A model generated the notes under the pieces. It had not been told where the DNA came from and searched no databases. It was given only the letters and a program-made list of their open reading frames with translations. This document shows, one piece after another, positions 50,035 to 59,338 of a DNA stretch of 64,000 nucleotides. Each line of letters opens with the position of its first letter. Positions within the stretch are counted from its first letter, which is position 1. This DNA is from Pseudomonadota bacterium. GTDB taxonomy: Bacteria > Pseudomonadota > Gammaproteobacteria > Burkholderiales > Burkholderiaceae_C. The DNA is taken from NCBI GenBank assembly GCA_020161775.1, contig JAIUOW010000023.1, positions 27,892 through 91,891 on the forward strand. Direction: 5' to 3'. The translations under genes were made by a program, and so were the position numbers.

Positions 50035-50643
50035 TTGAGCCCCACCATTGACTATTACTTTGCGCCGCAAAGCCCCTGGACGTACCTCGGCCACGACCGC
50101 TTTGTGGCCCTGGCCCGCGCCGCGGGCGCCACGGTGCGCGTGCTGCCGGCCGACCTGGGTGCGGTGTTCTCGGTGTCGGGCGGGCTGCCGCTGGGCAAGC
50201 GCGCGCCCCAGCGCCAGGCCTACCGGCTGGTGGAACTGCGCCGCTTTTCGCAGCACCTGGGCCTGCCAATGAACATCCAGCCGCAGTACTTTCCGGTGGC
50301 GGGCGATGATGCGGCGCGGCTGATCATCACGGTGAACCAGCATGACGGCACCGACGCCGCGCTGGCCCTGAGCGGCGCGGTCTTTCGCGCCTGCTGGGTG
50401 CAGCAGCGCAACATGGCCGACGCGGACACGCTGGCGGCGCTGCTGGCCGAATGCGCTTTGCCGTCGCAACGTCTGGAACAATCGCGCGGCGCCGACGTGC
50501 AGGCCCTGTATGAGGCCAACACGCGCCAGGCCATTGACGCGGGCGTGTTCGGCGCGCCAAGCTATGTGATCAACGGCGAGATCTTCTGGGGCCAGGACCG
50601 CCTGGACTTCCTCGAACGCCACCTCAAAAACCAAGGAGACTGA
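50035..50643 (+). CDS. 2-hydroxychromene-2-carboxylate isomerase-like protein (DsbA-fold GST kappa class), TTG start
   Basis: Family members isomerise hydroxychromene carboxylate in naphthalene breakdown using glutathione, or serve as other GST-kappa-like isomerases. The 202-residue product has DYYFAPQSPWTYLGHDRFVA, the active-site Ser region typical of NahD, then FGAPSYVINGEIFWGQDRLD FLE near the C terminus. The start codon is TTG at 50035, with GAGGAGAG nine bases upstream. It is divergent from an SDR that also starts with TTG. Followed 3 bp later by a dienelactone hydrolase. Confidence 0.9.
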   Translation: MSPTIDYYFAPQSPWTYLGHDRFVALARAAGATVRVLPADLGAVFSVSGGLPLGKRAPQRQAYRLVELRRFSQHLGLPMNIQPQYFPVAGDDAARLIITVNQHDGTDAALALSGAVFRACWVQQRNMADADTLAALLAECALPSQRLEQSRGADVQALYEANTRQAIDAGVFGAPSYVINGEIFWGQDRLDFLERHLKNQGD

Positions 50644-50646
50644 TGC

Positions 50647-51342
50647 ATGGGAAATTTCATCGAACTCAAGGCCGCTGACGGCACCGCCTTTGCCGCCTAT
50701 GTGGCCCAGCCCCCGGCCAGGCCTCGCGGCGCCGTGGTGGTGCTGCAGGAAATCTTTGGCGTCAACGCGCACATCCGCGAAGTGGCCGACGGCTATGCAG
50801 CGGACGGCTACCTGGCGGTGGCGCCCGCCACCTTCGATCGCGTGCAGCGCCAGGTGGAGCTGGGCTACACGGCCGACGACATCCAGGCCGGCGCGGCGCT
50901 GAAGGCCGCGGTCGAGGCGCTGCCCGCGCCCGGCGTGCTGCAGGACGTGCAGGCAGCCATCAACCATGCCGCCCAGGCCAGTGACGGGGGCAAGGTCGGC
51001 ATCGTGGGCTATTGCTACGGTGGCCTGCTGTCCTGGCGCGCCGCCTGCGAGCTGCAGGGCCTGAGCGCGGCCGCGCCGTACTACGGTGGCGGCACCACCA
51101 CCATTGCGGCCGAAGTGGCGCGCAAGCCCCGGGTGCCGGTGCTGGCCCACTATGGCGAGCGCGACAAGCACATTCCTGTGGACACCGTCCACGCGTTCAG
51201 CCAGGCGCATCCCGAGGTCACCGTGCATGTGTACGAAGCCGACCACGGCTTCAACTGCGACCACCGGGGTTCGTATGACGCGGCGGCGGCCAGGCTGGCG
51301 CGCGAACGAACGCTCGCGTTCTTCAACCAGCACCTGGGCTGA
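50647..51342 (+). CDS. dienelactone hydrolase family protein
   Basis: Dienelactone hydrolase opens 4-carboxymethylenebut-2-en-4-olide to maleylacetate; many relatives have other ester substrates. The 231-residue product has an alpha/beta hydrolase fold with nucleophile Cys123 in [12 protein letters not shown], glutamate in [20 protein letters not shown], the acid in GERDKHIPV and His in [12 protein letters not shown]. The Cys nucleophile and the QEIFGVN segment are typical of this family. It lies 3 bp after the isomerase gene and 4 bp before the amidohydrolase, forming an operon of small-molecule breakdown enzymes. Confidence 0.93.
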   Translation: MGNFIELKAADGTAFAAYVAQPPARPRGAVVVLQEIFGVNAHIREVADGYAADGYLAVAPATFDRVQRQVELGYTADDIQAGAALKAAVEALPAPGVLQDVQAAINHAAQASDGGKVGIVGYCYGGLLSWRAACELQGLSAAAPYYGGGTTTIAAEVARKPRVPVLAHYGERDKHIPVDTVHAFSQAHPEVTVHVYEADHGFNCDHRGSYDAAAARLARERTLAFFNQHLG

Positions 51343-51346
51343 AGCC

Positions 51347-52225
51347 GTGCGGCGCGCCCTGACGCTGCTGCTGGCCACGCTGTGCATGGGCGCCTCTGCC
51401 CAGCCCGGCGGCTACACCGGCCCGTTGTTTGATGCCCACCTGCACTACAACGAAGAAGCCTGGAACGGGCAGGTCGGGCCGCACCCGCTGAGCGACGTGC
51501 TGGCGCGCATGCAGCGCAACGGCGTCAAGGCCATTGTGGCCAACAGCCGGCCCAATGACGGCACCAAGGCGCTGGCCGCGTCACCCCAGACGCGGGCGGC
51601 GGGCGTGACCGTGGTGCCGTTCATCCGCCTGTACCGCAACCGCGCCGACTACAACAACTGGTTTCGCGACGACACCATCTATGACATGGTGCAGGCCGAA
51701 TACGCCCGCGGAACGGCCCAAGGCCCGTTCCGCGGCATTGGTGAATTCCACCTGTACGACAGCGCCAACGCCAACGGCCATGTCGCGAAAAAGCTCATGG
51801 CCTTTGCCGAGGAGAAAAACCTCGCGGTGCTGGCGCATGTGGACGACGTGGCGATTGATCTGCTGATGGCCAGCACGCCCAGCAAGGGCCAGAAGGCCCG
51901 CATCATTTGGGCCCACACCGGCATTGGCGGCGCGCCGGCGGCGCGGGTGGACGAGCTGTTCACGAAGTACCCGCTGCTGATGGGCGAGCTGTCGTACCGC
52001 CCGGGGCTGACCTGTGACAGCGGCAAGCTCTGCCCCGAGTGGCGCGCGCTCATGCTCAAGTACCCGGGCCGCTTCATGATTGGCAGCGACACCTGGGTCA
52101 ACCAGCGCTGGCAGTACTACGACGAGCTCATGCAGGGTTACCGCGTCTGGCTGGGGGATCTGCCGGCCGATGTGGCGAAGAAGATTGCGTGGGACAACGG
52201 CGCCAGCCTGTTCGGAGTGAAATGA
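51347..52225 (+). CDS. secreted amidohydrolase-family protein, GTG start
   Basis: The 292-residue protein has a signal peptide ([20 protein letters not shown]) followed by a metal-dependent hydrolase TIM barrel: [12 protein letters not shown] gives the HxH metal ligands, ILWAHTG-like [11 protein letters not shown] gives another His, and [13 protein letters not shown] supplies the catalytic Asp. Thus it resembles the amidohydrolase_2 (ACMSD-like) group. It starts with GTG at 51347, just after the dienelactone hydrolase stop; the longer open frame overlaps that gene. Location is probably periplasmic. Substrate unknown. Confidence 0.85.
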   Translation: MRRALTLLLATLCMGASAQPGGYTGPLFDAHLHYNEEAWNGQVGPHPLSDVLARMQRNGVKAIVANSRPNDGTKALAASPQTRAAGVTVVPFIRLYRNRADYNNWFRDDTIYDMVQAEYARGTAQGPFRGIGEFHLYDSANANGHVAKKLMAFAEEKNLAVLAHVDDVAIDLLMASTPSKGQKARIIWAHTGIGGAPAARVDELFTKYPLLMGELSYRPGLTCDSGKLCPEWRALMLKYPGRFMIGSDTWVNQRWQYYDELMQGYRVWLGDLPADVAKKIAWDNGASLFGVK

Positions 52226-52226
52226 C

Positions 52227-52877
52227 ATGATCCAGCTGCACTACTACCCCAGCACCGCCGCGATGATTCCGCACATCCTGCTGGAGGAGCTGGACGTGCC
52301 TTACGAGCGCGTTTTGGTGGACCGCGCGGTGGATGCCCACAAGGCACCCGCGTACCTGAAGCTCAATCCCAACGGCCTGCTGCCGGTGCTGACGGACGGC
52401 GACCTGGTGCTGTATGAAACGGCCGCCATCGTGCTGCACCTGTGCGACACGCACCCGCAGGCGGCGCTCGCGCCTGCGGTGGGTACGGCGCAGCGTGCGC
52501 ATTTCTACAAATGGCTGATGTGGCTGACCAACACGCTGCAATCGGCGTTGATCATTTACTTCTACGGCGAACGCTGGATGAACGAGGGCAATGCCGCGGG
52601 TGCGGCCGAGCTGAAGGCCAACGCCCGGAAAAAGGTCGGCGCCATGCTCGACCAGCTGGACGCCCACCTGGGCAGCCACGGCGGGCCCTGGTTCATGGGC
52701 GCGGACTACACCGCGCTGGACGCCTATGTGTTCACGTTGTGCCGCTGGACGCGCAATTTCAGCGCGGCCCCGGCGCGCGAGCGGCCGCACCTGGGGCCGT
52801 ACCTGCAGCGGGTGCTGGCGCGCGCGGCGGTACAGCGGGTTATTGCAAACGAGAAACTCTCGCCGCCGTTCGTTTAG
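52227..52877 (+). CDS. glutathione S-transferase family protein
   Basis: The 216-residue protein has an N-terminal thioredoxin-like domain (IQLHYYPSTAAMIPHILLEE, NPNGLLPVLTDGDLVLYETA AI, where P and E-T bind glutathione) and a C-terminal all-helical domain (GPWFMGADYTALDAYVFTLC). The start follows the amidohydrolase stop by 1 bp, so it is the last gene of the four-gene operon. With an isomerase of the GST-kappa type in the same operon, a glutathione-dependent step in aromatic breakdown is plausible (inference). Confidence 0.92.
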   Translation: MIQLHYYPSTAAMIPHILLEELDVPYERVLVDRAVDAHKAPAYLKLNPNGLLPVLTDGDLVLYETAAIVLHLCDTHPQAALAPAVGTAQRAHFYKWLMWLTNTLQSALIIYFYGERWMNEGNAAGAAELKANARKKVGAMLDQLDAHLGSHGGPWFMGADYTALDAYVFTLCRWTRNFSAAPARERPHLGPYLQRVLARAAVQRVIANEKLSPPFV

Positions 52878-53765
52878 TCACTCTTCTCGCCACTTCGCTT
52901 CCAGGAACGCCACCAGCGCCTTGAGCGCGGCGCTGTTGTGCCTGCGCTGGGTGTAGGCCGCGTACAGCCACACGTCGCGTGGCGAATAGTCCTGCAGCGT
53001 GGCCACCAGCGCGCCGCTGTCCAGGTGGTGCTGCACCATGGGGCGGGGCAGGCACACGGCGCCCAGGCCGTGCAGCGCCAGGCCCACCAGGGGGCCGGCA
53101 TCGGTGGCGTCCATTCGGCTGCGCACGGGCACGCTCTGGATCTGCCCGTCGATCTCGAAGCGCCATTCGGGCTGGTTGCCCAGCAGGGAATAGGTCAGCG
53201 CGTCGTGGTCCGCCAGGTCGTCGGGGTGCCCGGGCAGGCCGCGCTGGTCCCAGTAGGCGGGCGTGGCGCACACCACAAACTCGATGCGCTTGAGCTTGCG
53301 CACGATCAGCGTGGAGTCCTGGATGCGGCCCACGCGCAGGGCAATGTCAAGGCCCTCGTCCACCATGTCCACCATGCGGTTGTTCAGGTCCAGGCTGAGG
53401 TGGACTTCCGGGTACGTCTGCATGAATTCGCCCAGCAGCTGCGGCAGGTCAAACTGCGCCAGGCCGTGCGGCGCGGTCAGCCGCACGCGGCCGGTGGGCT
53501 TGCGCGCGCGCTGCTGCAGCTCCAGCCGCGTGAGCTCGAACATCTCCATCACCGGCGTGCTGCGCGCCAGCAGCAGGCTGCCGGCATCCGTCAGGCTGAC
53601 GGTGCGCGTGGTGCGGTTAAGCAGGCGCACGCCCAGGCGGGTTTCCAGTTCGGCCACGTATTTGCTGACGTTGGCCTTGGACACGTCGAGCGAGCGCGCT
53701 GCCATGGAAAAGCTGCCGCGCTGGGCGACTTCGCGGAAGGTCCGTATGAGTTCAAGGGTGTCCAT
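52878..53765 (-). CDS. LysR-family transcriptional regulator
   Basis: The 295-residue protein has an N-terminal winged helix (LELIRTFREVAQRGSFSMAA RSLDVSKANVSKYVAELE) and an effector domain (RVRLTAPHGLAQFDLPQLLG, DIALRVGRIQDSTLIVRKL). Its 3' end abuts the GST stop (convergent, 0 bp apart). It is divergent from the DUF4148 gene; the target cannot be told from the sequence. Confidence 0.93.
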   Translation of the reverse strand: MDTLELIRTFREVAQRGSFSMAARSLDVSKANVSKYVAELETRLGVRLLNRTTRTVSLTDAGSLLLARSTPVMEMFELTRLELQQRARKPTGRVRLTAPHGLAQFDLPQLLGEFMQTYPEVHLSLDLNNRMVDMVDEGLDIALRVGRIQDSTLIVRKLKRIEFVVCATPAYWDQRGLPGHPDDLADHDALTYSLLGNQPEWRFEIDGQIQSVPVRSRMDATDAGPLVGLALHGLGAVCLPRPMVQHHLDSGALVATLQDYSPRDVWLYAAYTQRRHNSAALKALVAFLEAKWREE

Positions 53766-53867
53766 TGTTTCCGTTGGCGAAACGCACTGGTTCGTTCTGG
53801 GGCTGTTTAAAGCGGCAACTTGATGCGCATCTGCTTCTCACAGGAGAGCAGTGTCTGCAAACCTGAA

Positions 53868-53881
53868 AGACCAGATGGTCT
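53868..53881. promoter_or_regulatory. short palindrome upstream of the DUF4148 gene
   Basis: AGACCA (53868-53873) and TGGTCT (53876-53881) are perfect inverted repeats around GA, 31 bp before the ATG at 53913. It could be an operator or a leader hairpin. The rest of the 147-bp divergent region (53766-53912) shows no clear promoter. Confidence 0.35.
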
Positions 53882-53912
53882 GGCCTGATTTAACTTTTGA
53901 AAGAGAACCATC

Positions 53913-54212
53913 ATGAACGCATCCAGATTCTTCGCCGTTGCCGCCCTGTCCGCTGTTGCCGCCCTGGGCTCCGTGGCCCATGCCGACGAGGCTGACGCTT
54001 CCCAGTTCGCCGTGCAATTTGACGGCAGCCGCACCCGCGCGGAAGTCAAGGCAGAAGCCGCGACCGTTGCGCAGAACCGCAGCACCGAACCCGCTGGTTC
54101 GCGCGTGGCCGCCCCGGTGAACTCCGCCACCGACCGCGCCACGGTACGCGCACAGGCCGCTGAAGCGCTGCGCCTGGGCCAGATCTCCCACGGCGAAACC
54201 TACGTGCTGTAA
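53913..54212 (+). CDS. DUF4148 small secreted protein
   Basis: The 99-residue protein has a signal peptide (MNASRFFAVAALSAVAALGS, cleavage near AHADE) and a small DUF4148 body (TRAEVKAEAATVAQNRSTEPAGSR-type helix, then AQAAEALRLGQISHGE). Such proteins occur in several copies in Burkholderiales and their function is unknown. The ATG has GAAAGAGAA upstream. Single gene between a LysR gene (divergent) and corA-like gene (convergent). Confidence 0.88.
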   Translation: MNASRFFAVAALSAVAALGSVAHADEADASQFAVQFDGSRTRAEVKAEAATVAQNRSTEPAGSRVAAPVNSATDRATVRAQAAEALRLGQISHGETYVL

Positions 54213-54233
54213 AGCCGCGGCCTGCCTGGCGCC

Positions 54234-55391
54234 TCAGCGTTTGCTGGTGCGCGCCAGGTAGCGTTTGCGCCAGAACACGACCACCAGCACGGCGCTGACC
54301 AGCGCCATGGATGCCATGGCCCACCAGAACCCGTCATGACGGTGGATCAGCGGAATGAACTCGAAGTTCATTCCAAAGATGCCCGCGATGAGGTTCAGTG
54401 GCAGGAAGATGGCCGTCAGCGCGGTGAGCGTGCGCATGATGTCGTTGGTGCGGTTGCTCTGCGCGCTGAAGTGGATCTGCACCACCGTTTCCGCCGACTG
54501 TTCGAGCCGCCGCGCGTGGTGAACCACGCGCTGGATGTGCTCGATGACGTCACGCGCGCGCGCCACCAACTGATCCTGCTGGGCCTGTGCCACGCGCGGG
54601 TCCGCGGCGAAGGACGTCAGCGGCTGCTCGCGCAGGCTGTCCAGCCATTCCTGCATGGCGTCATGCTGTTCGTCGCACAGGTCCTCCAGCACGTGCAGCT
54701 GGCTGCGGGCGGACATCAATGAATTCCAGTTGGAAAAGCGCGCATTGGGCTTGAGCAACTCGGCCTGCCAGTGTTCCAGCTGCTGGGTCAGCTCGCGGCG
54801 CAGGTCCAGGTAGCTGTCCACCATCACATTGACCATGCGCAGGACCAGATCTGCCGGGCCGCCGGGCAGGCGGCTGCGCGCGGACGTGGCGTCCACGCTG
54901 AACTTCGCATCCGACAGGAAACGCTCCAGGAAGCTGCGCGCCGTGTAGCAGCCGCGCGGATGCACGCTGATCAGCAGATGGTCAAACACTGCAAAGCCCA
55001 CCGCGCGCGAGCTGATGCGGCTGAATGCGGGCGGGCCCTCGCCGGTGCGCTTGCGCGGGGTGCCGCCCTGGCCGTGGTAGGCGGCAATGGCTGCTTCATG
55101 TTCGCTCTCGGCCCGGGTTTCGATCTGCGATGCCAGCCGGCGGAAGATCACCAGGTCATAGACGGATGTGTAGTCGTAGTGCGAAGGGTGGGCGGCATTG
55201 GCGAGATCCTGGCAGTGCAGGTCCAGCAGGGCCGAGCCGCCCAGCTGCTGCGCGGCCTGCTGCAGCTGGGGCAGGGATGATTCGAATTCTTCACGGTCCA
55301 GGAATATCCAGACGAACCCGTCGGCTGGCGCCTGTGCGGGCACGCTGTCTGCAAATCGCAGGCTGTCGGCGGTGAATTCAACGATCTGCAT
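54234..55391 (-). CDS. CorA-family divalent cation transporter (ZntB-like)
   Basis: CorA/ZntB proteins transport Mg, Zn or similar cations across the inner membrane as pentamers. The 385-residue protein has a large cytoplasmic N-terminal domain with DFVWIFLDREEFE-like strands, HPSHYDYTSVYDLVIFRRL and long helices, and two C-terminal membrane helices. The selectivity motif is present as FGMNFE in LIAGIFGMNFEFIPLIHRHD. The cytoplasmic insert (AIAAYHGQGGTPRKRTGEGP, about residue 105) is extra relative to short CorA. Followed downstream by the DUF4148 gene, convergent. Confidence 0.93.
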   Translation of the reverse strand: MQIVEFTADSLRFADSVPAQAPADGFVWIFLDREEFESSLPQLQQAAQQLGGSALLDLHCQDLANAAHPSHYDYTSVYDLVIFRRLASQIETRAESEHEAAIAAYHGQGGTPRKRTGEGPPAFSRISSRAVGFAVFDHLLISVHPRGCYTARSFLERFLSDAKFSVDATSARSRLPGGPADLVLRMVNVMVDSYLDLRRELTQQLEHWQAELLKPNARFSNWNSLMSARSQLHVLEDLCDEQHDAMQEWLDSLREQPLTSFAADPRVAQAQQDQLVARARDVIEHIQRVVHHARRLEQSAETVVQIHFSAQSNRTNDIMRTLTALTAIFLPLNLIAGIFGMNFEFIPLIHRHDGFWWAMASMALVSAVLVVVFWRKRYLARTSKR

Positions 55392-55443
55392 TGTGTGTCT
55401 TTAGCTGCGCAGGCCGCTGCGCCGGGCCGCCCCAAGCAAGGCC

Positions 55444-55492
55444 AGCCCCCTCGGGGGGCAGAGAGCGACACGCAGTGCGCGAACGTGGGGGC

Positions 55493-55493
<1 letters not shown>
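55444..55493. repeat. REP-like palindromic element next to hemB
   Basis: AGCCCCCT (55444-55451) pairs with GGGGGGC (55453-55459) and also, more remotely, with GTGGGGGCT (55485-55493). The pattern, with GCGACACGCAGTGCGCGAACG between, resembles short palindromes often seen between genes of Comamonadaceae (memory). It abuts the hemB stop codon and could end the hemB transcript or protect its 3' end. A similar fragment, CCCCCTGGGGCCGGGGG, follows the Bug gene at 21093. Confidence 0.6.
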
Positions 55494-56651
<1,158 letters not shown>

Positions 56652-56657
56652 ACCGAT

Positions 56658-56756
56658 GGGCAGCTTGCTGCTCCCCGCTTTTCCTCCCTGAGCGGGTGCC
56701 TTAATGTGTGACAGCAAAAAGGCTTCCCACCCCAGCCCTGTGCTGGGGTTTTTTTT
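56658..56756 (+). ncRNA. candidate small RNA between hemB and hemJ
   Basis: About 99 bases lie between a promoter (56623-56651) and a strong terminator, without a convincing open frame. Three hairpins can be folded: GGGCAG/CTGC-T-CC (56658-56674); CCCGCT/AGCGGG (56674-56679 with 56691-56696), whose 11-base loop holds TTTCCTCCCT; and the terminator CCCCAGC/GCTGGGG. A loop rich in C and U with CCUCC is complementary to Shine-Dalgarno sequences, a design seen in known anti-SD small RNAs. Alternatives: a leader of hemJ ended by attenuation, or an independent terminator only. Confidence 0.55.
56730..56756 (+). terminator. intrinsic terminator of the candidate small RNA
   Basis: CCCCAGC (56730-56736) and GCTGGGG (56742-56748) form a perfect 7-bp stem with loop CCTGT, followed by eight T residues (56749-56756). 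It lies 35 bp upstream of the hemJ ATG, so hemJ must have its own promoter or depend on read-through. Confidence 0.9.
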
Positions 56757-56791
56757 GGCCCGGCCGGAATGCCCCCACTACACTCGGACGC

Positions 56792-57220
56792 ATGCTCTGG
56801 ATCAAAGCCTTTCACATTGTTTTTGTCGCGAGCTGGTTTGCCGGCCTGTTTTACCTGCCGCGCATCTTTGTGAACCTGGCCATGGTGGCGCCAGGGTCCA
56901 CGGCCGAGCGCGAACGCCTGCTGCTGATGGCGCGCAAGCTGTTGCGCTTTACCACCTTGCTGGCCGTGCCGGCGCTGGCGCTGGGCTTCTGGCTCTGGTT
57001 GGGCTACGGCGTCGGGCGCGGCCCGGGCAATGGCTGGATGCATGCCAAGCTGGGCGTGGTGGTGTTGGCCGTGGGCTATCACCATGCCTGCGCCCTGTTG
57101 CTGCGCAAGTTTGTGGCCGGGGCCAACCGCCACGGCCACCGCTGGTACCGCTGGTTCAACGAGGCGCCGGTCCTGCTGCTGCTGGCAGCGGTGGTGCTGG
57201 TGGTGGTCAAGCCCTTCTGA
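56792..57220 (+). CDS. hemJ: HemJ, protoporphyrinogen IX oxidase (CopD/UPF0093-like)
   Basis: HemJ oxidises protoporphyrinogen IX to protoporphyrin IX in the inner membrane of bacteria lacking HemG and HemY. The 142-residue product has four membrane helices with the family start MLWIKAFHIVFVASWFAGLF YLPRIFV, containing the key His, and the conserved Lys in MHAKLGVVVLAVGYH. NRHGHRWYRWFNEAPVLLLL closes the last helix. Start 56792 lies 35 bp after the terminator. It is beside hemB, giving two haem enzymes back-to-back. Confidence 0.92.
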   Translation: MLWIKAFHIVFVASWFAGLFYLPRIFVNLAMVAPGSTAERERLLLMARKLLRFTTLLAVPALALGFWLWLGYGVGRGPGNGWMHAKLGVVVLAVGYHHACALLLRKFVAGANRHGHRWYRWFNEAPVLLLLAAVVLVVVKPF

Positions 57221-57236
57221 GCGGGACGCCGCGCCC

Positions 57237-58340
57237 GTGCCCCACAAGACATCCGCCTGGCCACTGGCGCTCATCTATGTGGTGCTGGTGGTGTATGCCA
57301 GCCTGTACCCGTTCGAGGGCTGGCGCGACCAGGGCATCGCGCCCTGGGCCTTTCTGGCCAGCCCTTTGCCCAAATACTGGACCGGCTTTGACGTGGCCGC
57401 CAATGTGGCGGGCTATGTGCCGCTGGGCTTTTTGCTGGCGCTGAGCGCGATGCGCCGCGGCGGTGGCACGCAGGTTCGGGCTGTGCTGCTGGCTACTGGC
57501 GCAGCGTTTGGGCTGTCGCTGGGCATGGAGATGCTGCAGAGCTACCTGCCCGTGCGGGTCGCGTCCAACGTGGACCTGGCCCTGAACGTCGCGGGTGCAT
57601 GGCTGGGCGCGTCTATCGCGTGGGTGCTGGAACGCCTGGGCGCGATCGACCACTGGAGCCGCTTTCGTGACCGCTGGTTCGTGCAGGACGCCCGTGGCGC
57701 GCTGGTGCTGCTGGCGCTGTGGCCGGCCGCCTTGCTGTTTCCCGCGTCGGTGCCGTTCGGGTTGGGGCAGGTGTTCGAGCGGCTGGAGGCCGCGCTGGCC
57801 GAGTGGCTGGAAGACACGCCCTTCCTGGAGTGGTTGCCTGTGCGCGACATCGAACTGCAGCCGTTGGTGCCGGGCGTGGAACTGCTGTGCGTGATGCTGG
57901 GCGCGCTGATCCCCTGCCTGCTGGCCTACTGCGTGGTGCGCACCGCCGGGCGGCGCCTGCTGGTCATGCTGTTGGCCCTGGCCATGGGCGTGCTGGCCAC
58001 GGCGCTGTCCGCTGCGCTGAGCTGGGGGCCGGTGCATGCCTGGGCCTGGCTCAGCGCGCCGGTGCAAGCGGGGCTGGTGGCCAGCCTGGTGTTGGCGCTG
58101 GTGGCGTTGCCGCTGCCACGCCGGGGCTGCGCGGCTGTGCTGCTGCTGGCGCTGGCGGTGCACCTGAGCCTGCTGAACCAGGCGCCAGCCAGCGCCTATT
58201 TCACGCAGACATTGCAGACCTGGGAGCAGGGGCGATTCATCCGCTTCAACGGCCTGGCGCAGTGGCTTGGCTGGCTCTGGCCTTACGCGGCGCTGGCCTA
58301 TGTGTTGCTGCGGCTGTCACGCCGCGAGCCCCAAAACTAG
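57237..58340 (+). CDS. VanZ-like family membrane protein, GTG start
   Basis: The 367-residue protein has about eight or nine membrane helices. The first part is VanZ-like: YVVLVVYASLYPFEGWRDQG, DVAANVAGYVPLGFLLALSA and LGMEMLQSYLPVRVASNVDL ALNVAGAWLG, with the N-x-x-L-x-x-P-L-G and S-x-x-D-x-x-x-N-x-x-G patterns. VanZ proteins give some teicoplanin resistance, but most relatives have unknown function. The likely start is GTG at 57237 (MPHKTSAWPLALIY); the open frame runs further left over hemJ. The longer C-terminal half is extra to the family. Confidence 0.82.
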   Translation: MPHKTSAWPLALIYVVLVVYASLYPFEGWRDQGIAPWAFLASPLPKYWTGFDVAANVAGYVPLGFLLALSAMRRGGGTQVRAVLLATGAAFGLSLGMEMLQSYLPVRVASNVDLALNVAGAWLGASIAWVLERLGAIDHWSRFRDRWFVQDARGALVLLALWPAALLFPASVPFGLGQVFERLEAALAEWLEDTPFLEWLPVRDIELQPLVPGVELLCVMLGALIPCLLAYCVVRTAGRRLLVMLLALAMGVLATALSAALSWGPVHAWAWLSAPVQAGLVASLVLALVALPLPRRGCAAVLLLALAVHLSLLNQAPASAYFTQTLQTWEQGRFIRFNGLAQWLGWLWPYAALAYVLLRLSRREPQN

Positions 58341-58349
58341 AATCCAGCC

Positions 58350-58694
58350 ATGACTGACCCGCATTCCCACTCTTATTACGGCCGCCACATCTTCTTTTGC
58401 CTGAACGAGCGCCAGAACGGCGAAGACTGCTGCGCCAACCACCACGCCAAAGAGGCGTTTGACCGCTGCAAGGCGCAAGTCAAGGCGGCTGGCCTGGCAG
58501 GCCCCGGCAAGGTCCGCGTGAACAAGGCCGGTTGCCTGGACCGTTGTGCTGGCGGCCCCGTGGCCGTGGTGTACCCGGAAGCTGTCTGGTACACCTACGT
58601 GGACGGCAACGACATCGACGAAATCGTTGAATCGCACCTTAAAAACGGCAAGGTGGTGGAGCGCCTGGTGACGCCCGCGCACCTGGGCCGCTGA
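58350..58694 (+). CDS. thioredoxin-like [2Fe-2S] ferredoxin
   Basis: The 114-residue protein is a shethna-type/thioredoxin-like ferredoxin. The cluster cysteines are visible: first in FFCLNERQNGEDCC (about residues 17 and 27-28), second in NKAGCLDRCAGGP (about residues 62 and 66), then VYPEAVWYTYVDGNDIDEIV. Such proteins carry electrons for unknown partners. The start follows the VanZ-like gene by 9 bp, and the next gene follows by 4 bp, so the three form an operon. Confidence 0.9.
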   Translation: MTDPHSHSYYGRHIFFCLNERQNGEDCCANHHAKEAFDRCKAQVKAAGLAGPGKVRVNKAGCLDRCAGGPVAVVYPEAVWYTYVDGNDIDEIVESHLKNGKVVERLVTPAHLGR

Positions 58695-58698
58695 AGCC

Positions 58699-59328
58699 GT
58701 GAACGCGCAGACGCAAAAGCTCACCCTGGCTGGCGGCGCAGGCGCCGTGGAGGCATTGCGTGACGACCCGGTGGGCGGTGCGCCTGCCAGTGGTGTTGCG
58801 GTGATCGCGCACCCGCATCCGCTCTTCGGGGGCACCATGGACAACAAGGTGGTGCAGACATTGGCGCGGGCCTTCACGCAGTGTGGCTGGACGGCTGTGC
58901 GCTTCAACTTCCGGGGTGTCGGGGCCAGTGCCGGCGTGCACGATGGGGGCGTTGGCGAGGCGGACGACCTGCTGCAGGTGGTGCAGGCTGTTGCGCCGCA
59001 GGGCCCGCTTGCCCTGGCGGGGTTTTCTTTCGGTGCTTACGTGACCTGCAGTGCCATCGCGCAGCTGTGGCCGGCGCGTGCCATGGAAAAAATCGTGCTG
59101 GTGGGCACCGCCGCGTCGCGGTTTGACGTCAAGCCGCTGCCGCACGACGCGCACGACCGCGCGCTGGTCATCCATGGCGAGCAGGACGACACCGTGGCGC
59201 TGGCCTCGGTCATGGACTGGGCGCGCCCGCAGTCGCTGCCTGTTACGGTTGTCCCGGGGGGCGGGCACTTCTTTCACGGACAATTGCCTCTTCTGAAAAA
59301 TCTGGTGGTCCGCCACCTTCGCTCCTGA
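58699..59328 (+). CDS. alpha/beta-hydrolase family protein, GTG start
   Basis: The 209-residue protein has the alpha/beta-hydrolase fold with HPHPLFGGTMDNKVVQTLAR near residue 37, nucleophile Ser in ALAGFSFGAYVTC, acid in IHGEQDDTV and His in VPGGGHFFHGQ. The His-Pro-x-P-x-x-GG-T-M pattern marks the YsgA/DUF-type short hydrolases in Proteobacteria. It starts with GTG at 58699, 4 bp after the ferredoxin. Followed 10 bp later by a PBP-type carboxypeptidase gene. Substrate unknown. Confidence 0.87.
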   Translation: MNAQTQKLTLAGGAGAVEALRDDPVGGAPASGVAVIAHPHPLFGGTMDNKVVQTLARAFTQCGWTAVRFNFRGVGASAGVHDGGVGEADDLLQVVQAVAPQGPLALAGFSFGAYVTCSAIAQLWPARAMEKIVLVGTAASRFDVKPLPHDAHDRALVIHGEQDDTVALASVMDWARPQSLPVTVVPGGGHFFHGQLPLLKNLVVRHLRS

Positions 59329-59338
59329 ATCTTCCCGA

